The notes under the pieces: model-generated
What the model saw: the letters and a program-made list of their open reading frames with translations, nothing else
Told to the model about the DNA's origin: nothing
The model's database searches: none
Assembly: GCA_036490475.1 (NCBI GenBank)
Contig: DASXDT010000006.1
Coordinates: forward strand, 372,001 to 436,000
Direction: 5' to 3'
From: Candidatus Tumulicola sp.
GTDB lineage: Bacteria; Vulcanimicrobiota; Vulcanimicrobiia; Vulcanimicrobiales; Vulcanimicrobiaceae
Length of the DNA stretch: 64,000 nucleotides
Shown: positions 34,069-42,120 of the stretch, in pieces
Layout: every line of letters starts with the position of its first letter
How positions within the stretch are numbered: position 1 is the stretch's first letter
Position numbers and translations under genes: made by a program

Positions 34069-36038
34069 CGCACCCAGCGGGTGTCGACCAGGCTCGAGAC
34101 TTCGGCGGCAGCGGGCGAATTGGAACGGAAGTACGTCCAATTCCCGTCGAGATCGACCGAGCGGACGTCGATGCCGACGATCGCGCGCATGATCTCGAGG
34201 AACATATCGCGCGCCGTTTTGTCCCACGAGAACAGTTCCGCACGCCGCAACGCACCGCGTTGCAGCCGCGCCCGTAACGCATCGTCCTGTAGTACCGAAA
34301 CGATCGCGTCGGATACGTCTCCTCCGATCGGAACGATCAAGCCGCTCTCACCGTGGACGATCGCTTCACGTAATCCCGGAACGTCGTAGGCAATGGCCGG
34401 CGTCCCGCACGCATTTCCCTCGATGGGGGATATGCCCCATCCCTCGATTTCGGACAACGTCGCGGTTACCCACGCGCGTTGCAAGAGTTCGCGCTTGCGA
34501 TCGTCGTCGACGAAGCCTTCGAACCGCACCGCGTCCTCGAGGCCGAGACGTTTGGCTAGCGCTTCGAGCGAAGGCCGCGCATCGCCGGTTCCCGCGATCT
34601 CGAGAACGGCGCCGGGAACGCGTTCGCGCACCCTGGCGAACGTTTCGATCAACAGATCGACGCGTTTGTGCGCTTTGAGGCGACCGAGATAGAGCACCGT
34701 CGGCGTCGCCGCTTTTTCGCCCGGCACCAGCCGCTTATCGACGCCGCAATGCACGAGCCCGGTGGTACCGGTGCCGACACCCGAACTCCGCATCTCGCGC
34801 AACGTATCGTCTGAAATCGTGACGAAGTGAACGCCACGGTACAGCAACGGTACCAACCGGGCCGACCACGCGAACAACGCGGCCATCCACTTGGGCAGAT
34901 ACTTGTTAAACGCATCGCGATGCACGTGATACACGATACAAATCTTCGGTTTCAGAGAAAACAGCGGCGAGAAGAACGGAATGCCGTTCGAGGAATCGAT
35001 CACGACGTCGAAACGATCGCGAAACTCACGCAGATACACGAACGGAACGTGGAAATAGACGGTGTATGCGTTCCCGACGCGACGGATGGGAATTCCATCG
35101 ATCAGGTCGCGGGACGCGCCACCCGGGAAGCCGCCGCTCAACCACTCGACGTGATTGCCCCACTGCTGCCAGCGGCGCGCTTGCTCGAACAGATACGTTT
35201 CGGCGCCGCCCGCCCACGGATGCTTGGGATCTCGCCAGTTGATGACCAGGATGCGAAGATGGTCGCGCGTTCGTACCGGTTTCGTCGGGAAAAGTCGATC
35301 GTAAACCGGCAACACGACCGACAAGAACGAATGTTTTAGACGTAACCGAACGACCGCTAAAAACATTTTTAGCGAGGTCGACACGAGCTTCACTTTCGAT
35401 CCGGGTACGTCGATCCAATAGGTCGGTTCTTCGCGAACGCGCAGGCTGAGGCGCTTCATCGCGAACAATAAGTCGACGTCGAAGGCGAAATTGGCGGTCT
35501 CGACGTCGCGCATGACGTTTCGCAGTGCATCGCGCCGGAAGACTTTTGCCCCGCACTGCGTGTCGTTATACTTCAAGCCGAACAGCGTCGCGACCAGGAG
35601 GTTAAACGACCGACTGGCCAGCCGTCGCAACCACGGCTGTTTGATCTCAACCACGGCGTGCGGAATCCAGCGCGAACCGATGATGCCGTCGTTGGGGCCG
35701 AGGGCTTCGCAGAGCCTGCGCATTTCGCCGGCCGGCGTCGAGCCGTCGGCATCTACGTAGCCGACGACCTGCGAACGCGCCATCAGGAAACCCGCCCGCA
35801 CCGCGCCGCCTTTACCGAGCGCGTCGGGAATATCTATCACGTTTACGTGGTCGTGTCCGGCAGCGACCGCCTCGACGACCGCATGCGTGTTGTCCGTGCA
35901 GCCGTTCAAGACGACGATGATCTCGGAGTCCGCGAACTCGCCGACGTAGGACGCTAGCGTCACGCCGATGCGCTCTTGTTCGTTGTGAGCCGGGATGATG
36001 ATCGAGAAGCGTGGGTGCGGGGCGCGCCTCGTCGTCAT
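34065..36038 (-). CDS. Two-domain glycosyltransferase: GT2 fused to GT4
   Basis: A single 657-residue protein with two complete transferase modules. Residues 1-245 are a GT-A domain of the dolichyl-phosphate sugar synthase type: FSIIIPAHNEQERIGVTL, GYVDADGSTPAGEM and QCGAKVFRRDALRNV. Residues about 265-657 are a GT-B family 4 enzyme with PWAGGAETYLFEQARRW, VLYLGRLKAHKRVDLLIE, SEIEGWGISPIEGNACGTP and PGLREAIVHGESG. The uncommon fusion would couple making a polyprenyl-phosphate sugar (or adding one sugar) to the next transfer step. Both ends overlap neighbours (ATGA with murJ, TTGA with the lipoprotein). Confidence 0.9.
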   Translation of the reverse strand: MTTRRAPHPRFSIIIPAHNEQERIGVTLASYVGEFADSEIIVVLNGCTDNTHAVVEAVAAGHDHVNVIDIPDALGKGGAVRAGFLMARSQVVGYVDADGSTPAGEMRRLCEALGPNDGIIGSRWIPHAVVEIKQPWLRRLASRSFNLLVATLFGLKYNDTQCGAKVFRRDALRNVMRDVETANFAFDVDLLFAMKRLSLRVREEPTYWIDVPGSKVKLVSTSLKMFLAVVRLRLKHSFLSVVLPVYDRLFPTKPVRTRDHLRILVINWRDPKHPWAGGAETYLFEQARRWQQWGNHVEWLSGGFPGGASRDLIDGIPIRRVGNAYTVYFHVPFVYLREFRDRFDVVIDSSNGIPFFSPLFSLKPKICIVYHVHRDAFNKYLPKWMAALFAWSARLVPLLYRGVHFVTISDDTLREMRSSGVGTGTTGLVHCGVDKRLVPGEKAATPTVLYLGRLKAHKRVDLLIETFARVRERVPGAVLEIAGTGDARPSLEALAKRLGLEDAVRFEGFVDDDRKRELLQRAWVTATLSEIEGWGISPIEGNACGTPAIAYDVPGLREAIVHGESGLIVPIGGDVSDAIVSVLQDDALRARLQRGALRRAELFSWDKTARDMFLEIMRAIVGIDVRSVDLDGNWTYFRSNSPAAAEVSSLVDTRWVR

Positions 36039-37660
36039 GCGATGGGCGCCTCCCGGTTATCCGGCGGGCTTACGAGATTGCGCTCGAACTTCGCGACGAT
36101 CGTGCGTCGCGCCAGTTCGAGTTCTTCGACACCGAGCATGCGCGCGACCGCAATGAAGACCGTGCCGCCGATCGCGATTTGACCGAACAGGAACCAGGCG
36201 CGCGATGCGAGCGTCGCTTCGGGCGTAACGCCGAGCCGGTTGATCCAGCTGAGCGCTAAAAACATGGCGAGCGAACTGAGCGCGATCTTGGCCATGGAGC
36301 CGACCAGCGAACCCCAATCGATGCCGGAGACCAAGCGCGCCGTCAACATCAGCAGCAACACCGCTTGCATCGTTTGGCTGATCGAATTTGCCAGCAGCAA
36401 TCCCCGCGCGCCTAAGGTCGGTAGCCATATCATGGATAGCAACACGTTGACGATCACGGCACCCACCGAAATCGTTACCGGCCAAGCCGTCTCCTTGCAA
36501 GCAAAACAGCAACGCGTCAACACGACGTTAGCGGCTAAAGCGACCAACCCGGCCGCCGCGTACGGCAGCAGCCCGGCGGTAAGATCGGTAGCGCCCGCCT
36601 GGAACGTACCGCGTTCGAACAGCGCTTGCACCATCGGCTTGGCGAGAACGATCAAGGCGCAAACGGCGGGGATGGTGATGAAGTTGACCAGACGCAAACC
36701 GGTTACGAGGCTGCGGGCGACGCCGCGGCGATTGTCGCGCGCGAACTGCACCGCGAGCAGCGGAAAAATAACGGTAGCGATCGCCGCGGCGAAAATCTGT
36801 TGAGGAAAGTTCACTAATTTGACGGCGTAGTTCATGCCGGCGATGTAGCCTGGAGCCAGCGTCGACGCAAAAAACCGGTCGAAGAACAGCGCCAGTTGCC
36901 CGGCCGCCGAGCCGACGACGATCGGGCCCAGCAGCGTCCAAATCTTGCCCAGGCCCGGATGGTGCAGATCGATCGTAAAGCGGTATTTCCCGATCGATAA
37001 AAACGACGGCAGCTGCACCAAAAACTGTGCCGTCAAGCCGAGCGTCGTTCCGACCACGAGTGCATAGATGCCGAGCGAGTGATTGAAGAACAGCACGCAT
37101 GCGATCGTCACGGCGTTGACCGCGGCGCCGACCATGGCGGTGGCGCGGAACCGGTGGTACGCATTGAGCATCGCCGAAAGTACGCCGCTCAAACTGACCG
37201 CGACGATCGTGGGCATGAGCCAGCGGGTCATCCGAATCGCGACGCCCATCTGCGGCGCCGGAAATCCGTGCGCGATGATCGGAACGTACCAGCGAGCGGT
37301 AAAGAATCCGACGATCGCGCACACGGTGAGCACGATCGCTAGAATGTTGAGCACCGTGCTGCCTAAACGCCAGGCTTCTTCGTCTTTTCGGTGCGTTATG
37401 TACTCGGAGAAGGTTGGAACCAGAGCGCTGATGAGCGCGCCGTTAAACACTCCGAACAGAATCGTCGGTATCGTGGCGGCGGCGAGAAACGTATCCATTT
37501 CCCAACGCGTGCCGTAATATTTGGCGCTGACGACTTCGCGCATGAATCCAAAGATCGTCGACAGCAGCGTCGCGCCCATGACGAAGAGCGTCGAAGCCGC
37601 AAGCGAAAATCGCCGCCTTCGCTTGCGCGGCTCGGGAACGAGCCGCAGGTGCTGCTTAAT
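36035..37660 (-). CDS. murJ: MurJ/MVF-family lipid-linked oligosaccharide flippase
   Basis: A polytopic flippase of the MurJ family with about 14 helices. FGFMREVVSAKYYGT, DTFLAAATIPTILFGVF and SALVPTFSEY are the hallmark N-terminal sequences. From the only conventional start (ATG 37579) it is 514 residues but lacks the first half of helix 1. In frame upstream there is no ATG, GTG or TTG before a stop. An ATT at 37660 overlaps the previous stop as ATTAA and has a good AAAGGA at 37674-37669, eight bases away. It adds a basic lead (KRRRRFSLAASTLFV) typical of MurJ. I therefore propose AUU initiation (541 residues). It may flip lipid II or a polysaccharide precursor. Confidence 0.85.
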   Translation of the reverse strand: MKQHLRLVPEPRKRRRRFSLAASTLFVMGATLLSTIFGFMREVVSAKYYGTRWEMDTFLAAATIPTILFGVFNGALISALVPTFSEYITHRKDEEAWRLGSTVLNILAIVLTVCAIVGFFTARWYVPIIAHGFPAPQMGVAIRMTRWLMPTIVAVSLSGVLSAMLNAYHRFRATAMVGAAVNAVTIACVLFFNHSLGIYALVVGTTLGLTAQFLVQLPSFLSIGKYRFTIDLHHPGLGKIWTLLGPIVVGSAAGQLALFFDRFFASTLAPGYIAGMNYAVKLVNFPQQIFAAAIATVIFPLLAVQFARDNRRGVARSLVTGLRLVNFITIPAVCALIVLAKPMVQALFERGTFQAGATDLTAGLLPYAAAGLVALAANVVLTRCCFACKETAWPVTISVGAVIVNVLLSMIWLPTLGARGLLLANSISQTMQAVLLLMLTARLVSGIDWGSLVGSMAKIALSSLAMFLALSWINRLGVTPEATLASRAWFLFGQIAIGGTVFIAVARMLGVEELELARRTIVAKFERNLVSPPDNREAPIA

Positions 37661-38336
37661 GCGCGCCGTCCTTTCGCAGTACGGCAGGTACCGTCTGCGC
37701 GACGAGAATCAAGTCGCCGAGCGGCGACCACGTGTCGACGTACGTGCCGTCGAGATGCATCCACTCTTCGAACGAAACACTGCTGCGGCCGTTAATCTGC
37801 CAGAGACACGTGATGCCTTGCGGAACCGTCAGACGGCGCATCGCGAAGCCGTCGTAATGCTCGACTTCACTCGGAAGCGCCGGACGAGGGCCGACCAACG
37901 ACATATCGCCGAGCACGACGTTCAGCAGGTTGGGCAGCTCGTCGATGCTGGTGCGCCGCAAGAAGCTGCCGAGCGCATGCAAGCGCGGGTCCTTGCGAAT
38001 TTTAAAGACGGGGCCATCGGCTTCGTTGAGATGCATGAGGTCGTCGCGCATCTGATGCGCTCCGTTGACCATGGTCCGCAACTTGAACATCTTGAAGCGC
38101 CGCCCGTTCATCCCCACGCGTTCTTGTGCGAAAAACGGAAAACCGCCGGTGACGCAGACGATGCCGGCGGCGGCAATCGTCACGATCGGAAGCACGATGA
38201 ACAAGAGCAGCGTGCCGAGCGTGAGATCCACCCAGCGTTTCCAGACCCACCAGGAATCGGGTACGGTGCGCTCCCTAGGCGGGGCGATAGCGGCTTGCAC
38301 CCTGCTAGCGAACCAATTGTCCGGCGCTGGTCGCAC
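37656..38336 (-). CDS. Undecaprenyl-phosphate sugar-phosphate transferase
   Basis: A bacterial sugar transferase (226 residues, short monotopic PglC/EpsL-like form). A membrane helix at about residues 33-60 is followed by FAQERVGMNGRRFKMFKLRTM, DPRLHALGSFLRRTSIDELP with the catalytic D-E pair, and GDMSLVGPRPALPSEVEHY. It loads the first sugar-1-phosphate onto undecaprenyl phosphate and starts polysaccharide repeat-unit assembly at the inner membrane. It is the first gene of the nine-gene minus-strand operon and starts at GTG 38336. Confidence 0.93.
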   Translation of the reverse strand: MRPAPDNWFASRVQAAIAPPRERTVPDSWWVWKRWVDLTLGTLLLFIVLPIVTIAAAGIVCVTGGFPFFAQERVGMNGRRFKMFKLRTMVNGAHQMRDDLMHLNEADGPVFKIRKDPRLHALGSFLRRTSIDELPNLLNVVLGDMSLVGPRPALPSEVEHYDGFAMRRLTVPQGITCLWQINGRSSVSFEEWMHLDGTYVDTWSPLGDLILVAQTVPAVLRKDGAH

Positions 38337-38461
38337 CGTCGTTGTGGAAACTCGCTCCGCAGATTCTTACTGCACGCACCTCGATACCCAGCCCTCGGTC
38401 GCCCAACCACCAATGCAGCGGAACGGACGCATTTTCGCGTTTTCGGCACTGGCGACAAAGA

Positions 38462-38489
38462 CCCCGGTCCGGCGTGGCGCCGGCCGGGG
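38462..38489. other. Strong hairpin in divergent intergenic region
   Basis: CCCCGG, a bulged T, CCGGCG, a TGG loop, then CGCCGG and CCGGGG: a 12-bp GC stem with one bulge. On the minus strand it is followed by TCTTTG; on the plus strand by CAAAAA. It therefore lacks a good U-tract in either direction and is a poor fit to an intrinsic terminator. Confidence 0.6.
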
Positions 38490-38549
38490 CAAAAAGGGCC
38501 GGCCTCTCCGCTTGGTTGCTCGTCAAAACGCGCTCGAAAAGTGAAATAC

Positions 38550-38586
38550 GCGCACGTCCCGCGTTTCGGCTTATGCGGGAACGCGC
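38550..38586. other. Second inverted repeat upstream of the OstA-like gene
   Basis: GCGC / GCGC outer arms (38550-38553 and 38583-38586) enclose TCCCGC / GCGGGA (38557-38562 and 38575-38580) with a 12-base loop. It lies about 85 bases upstream of the GTG at 38672, where it could form in the leader RNA or be a protein-binding site. Confidence 0.4.
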
Positions 38587-38671
38587 CTTCCCCGCCGGGC
38601 GAGGCCGGCGATAGGATACTCAGGCTGCCGCTCCAAACCGTTGCCCATTCACTACCCGTCAGAGGATCTTC

Positions 38672-40597
38672 GTGCGACGTATCTCGCTCTGCTTGGCCCT
38701 TGCTCTGATGACGTTCGCGTTTGCCGCGGGCGTTGCTCGCGCCAACACGATGATGCAGTTATCGGCTTCGCACATTGCGTTTTACAACGATCAGTTCGAG
38801 CTCGAAGCAGACGGCAACGTCAGGGTGACGACCAACGACGGCTTTACGGTTACCGGCGATGCGTTCTCGATGGACCTAAAACTGAACCGCTTTTTGGTCG
38901 CGGGACACGTGACGCTGCAGTACGGCAACCAGCGCGTTTCGGGCGCCGCTATCTCCGACTTTCTCGATTTCAACCGCATCTATTTCGTGCCCGTCACGTC
39001 GGAACCGGATCGCTGGACCTTCCTCAACGGCGATCTAACGCACCCCGTTAAGGGACGCATCATGCCGGGCGACGTTTTCGCGTTTCCGACATTGCCGAAA
39101 ACGCCGAGCATCGTCGCGGCGAGCGCGACGGTCGGCACGCGCAGTTTCATCCACTTCTCGGGCGCGACCGGCTACTTTGCCGGCGTAGGAGTTCCGCTCG
39201 GTTCGTACGTCATCAACTTTTCGCCCAATCAATATTTCGCGCAAAACTCGCTGACCGGCGCGAATTTCGACGCCACCTTCAACGTCGCCGGCAACAACAA
39301 TTCGCTTTCGGCCGTTCACGTTCGATACGATACGTTCAACCACGCGTATCTCGCGTTCGAACAGCATTTCGTCGGCAGCCACGACTACGCGATCTTCTCG
39401 GCCAATCCGCTGACGAAAACGCAGCGTTACTTTAATTTCATCGGCTACGAAAAGCTCGGCAGCCGCTTCCAGGTTCAGACGTTCTCGCAATTATATATCG
39501 ATCAGGGGATTTTCTTTCAAGCGCTGCCGTCGTCCGAAACGCAGACGACGTACGTCAACATGACGTACGCTTTTCCGCATTCGTATCTGTCCTTGGCGAC
39601 AAACTTTACGAACTACAACACCCTGGGTCCCGGATCGTTTACGAATCCCGCGCCCGTCTGCACGATACCGAATCCTACAAAAGATAATCCCTCACCCAAA
39701 CCGGTGTGCGTCATCAATCCGGCCGGAAACCTTTCGCATCCGACCCAGGCACAACTCACCTGGACGAGTTTCCAAAATCAAATCTTTAAGAGACTGCCGT
39801 TATTCGAGCAGACGTATTTCAGCTACGGATTCAATCACGACTCGGTCGGACAGCAGTACGCCTTGCCGATCAACATCCACGGGCTGCAGGCATTCGGAGG
39901 CCAGTGCGTTTTCTCCAAGGCCGACGGGCCGGTTCCGTGCCCGACGACCTACACGACCATCTACAATCAGATCGTAGGTTTTAATTTCTTTCTAACGTCG
40001 GTCAAAATCGGCGGGGACAACCCGTCCAAAGACTATTTTTTCAACGCGACGTTTAACAAGCAACGGCAGTACAACTCGCTGCCGCATCACATCGACAGCA
40101 CGACTACCACGGGCAGTTTGAGCCGGCAATTCTCGCGCCAGGTCAACTCGTATGTCAGTTTCCAGGTGCAGAATACCGGCGACTACTATTTGCAAGGCGG
40201 TTATCAGCCGTGTACCTTCATCCAGCCCAACCCGCCGCAGCCGCCGGTGCCGTGTCCGTCGTCGTTGCAATCGTTCACGGGCGTTTCGACGTTGCGTACC
40301 TGGACGTTGGGAATTAACTACGATCCCAATCCGGACTTCAACGCGTCGCTCATCGCTCGACGTCACGCCGACTTCCCGATTCCGGAGCCCAACGTGTTTC
40401 CGCTGCCGTCGGTCAACGTGTTAGGGCAGCCGCTGTACAACGACTACCTCGGCCAGCCGCCCTACGATGTAACCGGCGACGTGCGCTTTCATTTGCTTCC
40501 GCACATGCTGGTCGACATTCAGCGCACGTACTATTTCAACTTTGGAAATATCCGTTGGAGCCCGGCCTTTATCGTACAGGTGCTACCGCAACAATGA
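38672..40597 (+). CDS. OstA/LptD-like outer-membrane protein
   Basis: A 641-residue exported protein. A signal peptide (1-24) ends in VARA. An N-terminal OstA/LptA-like beta-jellyroll (about 27-110) contains HIAFYNDQFELEADGNV, VTGDAFSMDLKLNRFLVAG and VSGAAISDFL. The rest is a long beta-strand-rich region with many Tyr/Phe/Asn and alternating hydrophobicity, as in a large outer-membrane barrel, ending VQVLPQQ. It resembles LptD but has only a few scattered Cys. AGAGGA lies five bases before the GTG. Its position opposite the polysaccharide operon suggests export or surface assembly of a lipopolysaccharide-like glycan. The next gene overlaps by four bases (ATGA). Confidence 0.72.
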   Translation: MRRISLCLALALMTFAFAAGVARANTMMQLSASHIAFYNDQFELEADGNVRVTTNDGFTVTGDAFSMDLKLNRFLVAGHVTLQYGNQRVSGAAISDFLDFNRIYFVPVTSEPDRWTFLNGDLTHPVKGRIMPGDVFAFPTLPKTPSIVAASATVGTRSFIHFSGATGYFAGVGVPLGSYVINFSPNQYFAQNSLTGANFDATFNVAGNNNSLSAVHVRYDTFNHAYLAFEQHFVGSHDYAIFSANPLTKTQRYFNFIGYEKLGSRFQVQTFSQLYIDQGIFFQALPSSETQTTYVNMTYAFPHSYLSLATNFTNYNTLGPGSFTNPAPVCTIPNPTKDNPSPKPVCVINPAGNLSHPTQAQLTWTSFQNQIFKRLPLFEQTYFSYGFNHDSVGQQYALPINIHGLQAFGGQCVFSKADGPVPCPTTYTTIYNQIVGFNFFLTSVKIGGDNPSKDYFFNATFNKQRQYNSLPHHIDSTTTTGSLSRQFSRQVNSYVSFQVQNTGDYYLQGGYQPCTFIQPNPPQPPVPCPSSLQSFTGVSTLRTWTLGINYDPNPDFNASLIARRHADFPIPEPNVFPLPSVNVLGQPLYNDYLGQPPYDVTGDVRFHLLPHMLVDIQRTYYFNFGNIRWSPAFIVQVLPQQ

Positions 40598-41433
40598 TCC
40601 GCCGCATGACGGCCGCCTTCGCGGTCATACTCGCTGTCGCGTTGCTCGCGGCTGCCCCGCAATCGATCGCGGTGACCGGGCAGTTGCTGGCATATCAGGA
40701 CGGCTTCGTATTCTTTACGACCGGCGACGGTTTCCGTGCCGCACCCGGCTTGGCGATTCGTAGCATGAACGGCGGACCGACGACGCTGGTCCCGGCGCCC
40801 CGCGTCTGGGCGCGAGCCCATTTCGATCCGAGCGGGACGATTACCGAGCTGGATCTGTCACGCGATCCGCTTCCACAAGAAGGAAGTTTCGGCGACGTCG
40901 CTCGTTTTGCGGTAGCCCTATCCTCACCGGTGCCGAATCCGGATCTGCTGCCGTCAACCCCCGCTCCCGGACAGCCGCTAGTGGCGGTCCAGCACTTCTC
41001 GGGAAAACCGGTTCTGGTAACGTTCATCGTGCAAGTACCGCCCAATACGGCCTTCAACGCATCGGTCTACATCACGACCGACGCCAGCGGCTGGAATCCG
41101 CAGGCCATTCCGATGGATCGTTCCGATGCGTTGCATTATCAGATCACGCGGCGCTTGAACTCGGGCACCATCTTCCGGTATCTCTACGATCGCGGGTCGT
41201 TCCAATCGCAAGAAGCCGCCGAGAACGGCATGCAACGGACGCCGCGTCAGATCGTTGTGACCGACGCCGACGTGCGCGTTATTCGCGACACGGTGTACGC
41301 ATGGACCGACGCTCTCAACGGTACGTTCAACCAGCAACCCAGCGCGCTCCCGACGCCGTACAACCCGGCGCCGTTCCCGAATCTTCCGCACGGCCTGCCA
41401 ACGCCCGGCGTGCCGGGTCGACCGCCGGGCTAG
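40594..41433 (+). CDS. Secreted protein with a CBM20-like carbohydrate-binding domain
   Basis: A 279-residue secreted protein. The signal peptide covers residues 1-21. The middle part (25-130) is beta-rich and Pro-rich. Residues about 137-238 look like a starch-binding (CBM20/E-set) domain: VTFIVQVPPNTAFNASVYI, then SGWNPQ and FRYLYDRGSFQSQEAAENG, which matches the family pattern of a GW(N)P turn followed by YKYTRGSWETVE-like sequence. The C-terminus is Pro-rich. The ATG overlaps the stop of the OstA-like gene, so the two products probably work together at the cell surface, the smaller one perhaps gripping the polysaccharide being exported. The open frame starts at 40555, inside the upstream gene. 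Confidence 0.7.
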   Translation: MIRRMTAAFAVILAVALLAAAPQSIAVTGQLLAYQDGFVFFTTGDGFRAAPGLAIRSMNGGPTTLVPAPRVWARAHFDPSGTITELDLSRDPLPQEGSFGDVARFAVALSSPVPNPDLLPSTPAPGQPLVAVQHFSGKPVLVTFIVQVPPNTAFNASVYITTDASGWNPQAIPMDRSDALHYQITRRLNSGTIFRYLYDRGSFQSQEAAENGMQRTPRQIVVTDADVRVIRDTVYAWTDALNGTFNQQPSALPTPYNPAPFPNLPHGLPTPGVPGRPPG

Positions 41434-41445
41434 ACTCGCGACGGT

Positions 41446-42039
41446 TTAGCGAACCGTAATCGGAATCGTCGTTTCGGTCGACACGCCGCGGGTGTTGCGA
41501 GCGATCACGTGCATTTGGAACGTTCCGCGCACGAAGAACGGCAGATTCCCGATCGGATAGGTCAACGCGAAGCGTCCGATTCCGGTTTTCGCCATGCCCA
41601 TTCCGAAGGTCGCGATACGAACCTCGACGCTCGCTACATTAGACGTCGTAGAAACGCTCCCGGTCACCGTGTCACCCGAATGGACGGTCGTTTCGCTAAT
41701 CGAAACCGCAAGAATTTTTGGCGGGGCATCGGGCTGTACCATCGGCACCGCGACGTGCTTGGGTGAAGCGGTCGCAACGGGAACGCTGGTTTCGACCGGC
41801 GTCGGCGTCGCCGTTGGAGTCGCGGTCGGAGCTTGCGTAGGCGAAGGCGTCGCGGAGGGGGTCGAAACGGGTCGCGTTGGCGTCTGCTGAGGCGACGAGA
41901 ACGGAGCCCCCGATGGGGATGGCACGGCATCCGGAGTGCTCGATGGCGGCGCCGTGCCGGTCGACGCCGTATACCGGCTGCACGCAGCTGGAACCAACAC
42001 CATCGCGGCGAGCAGCATCGCGCTCCGAAGTCGCATCAC
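41446..42039 (-). CDS. Ser/Thr/Pro-rich lipoprotein with C-terminal beta domain
   Basis: A 197-residue lipoprotein. The signal peptide ends in LVPAAC (lipobox, Cys about residue 20). Residues about 22-95 are a low-complexity Pro/Thr/Ser linker, likely spanning periplasm or wall. The C-terminal 95 residues have an Ig-like strand pattern (ISETTVHSGDTVTGSVST, VEVRIATFGMG, FQMHVIARNTRGVST). The start could be GTG 42039 or ATG 42036, which adjoin. It converges on the CBM20-like gene and diverges from the GT2 gene. Function unknown. Confidence 0.72.
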   Translation of the reverse strand: MMRLRSAMLLAAMVLVPAACSRYTASTGTAPPSSTPDAVPSPSGAPFSSPQQTPTRPVSTPSATPSPTQAPTATPTATPTPVETSVPVATASPKHVAVPMVQPDAPPKILAVSISETTVHSGDTVTGSVSTTSNVASVEVRIATFGMGMAKTGIGRFALTYPIGNLPFFVRGTFQMHVIARNTRGVSTETTIPITVR

Positions 42040-42120
42040 AGGCCTGCGGTTTCTCGGCGCGTTGAACGGTTCCGCCCGTGGCGAGGCCGCCGCGCTCGCC
42101 CGTCGAAGCGCTCGCGAACA

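Larger units (their letters stand above)
38337..38671. other. 335-base divergent intergenic region, structured
   Basis: Separates the sugar-phosphate transferase operon (minus) from the OstA/LptD-like gene (plus). It contains two strong inverted repeats (38462-38489 and 38550-38586) and no convincing coding frame. No clear pair of -35/-10 boxes was found; a TAGGAT at 38612-38617 could be a -10 for the plus-strand gene, which has AGAGGA five bases before its GTG. Confidence 0.55.

Noticed and set aside
38401-38600. Possible c-di-GMP (GEMM) riboswitch upstream of the OstA-like gene
   Set aside because: A CAAAG followed by GC-rich stems looked similar, but the conserved core sequences and tetraloop receptor arrangement are not present.
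37521-38708. Plus-strand frame of 395 residues across murJ, the sugar transferase and the intergenic region
   Set aside because: Antisense to recognised genes; low-complexity, with no signal peptide or motif.
41740-41980. Short repeated units as a possible CRISPR or tandem repeat
   Set aside because: The repetition is Pro/Thr/Ser codon low complexity in the lipoprotein linker, with no direct repeat/spacer structure.
41833-42120. N-terminal extension of the GT2 protein back to 41833
   Set aside because: Runs antisense through the lipoprotein gene, is almost entirely Arg/Gly, and adds nothing found in the family.
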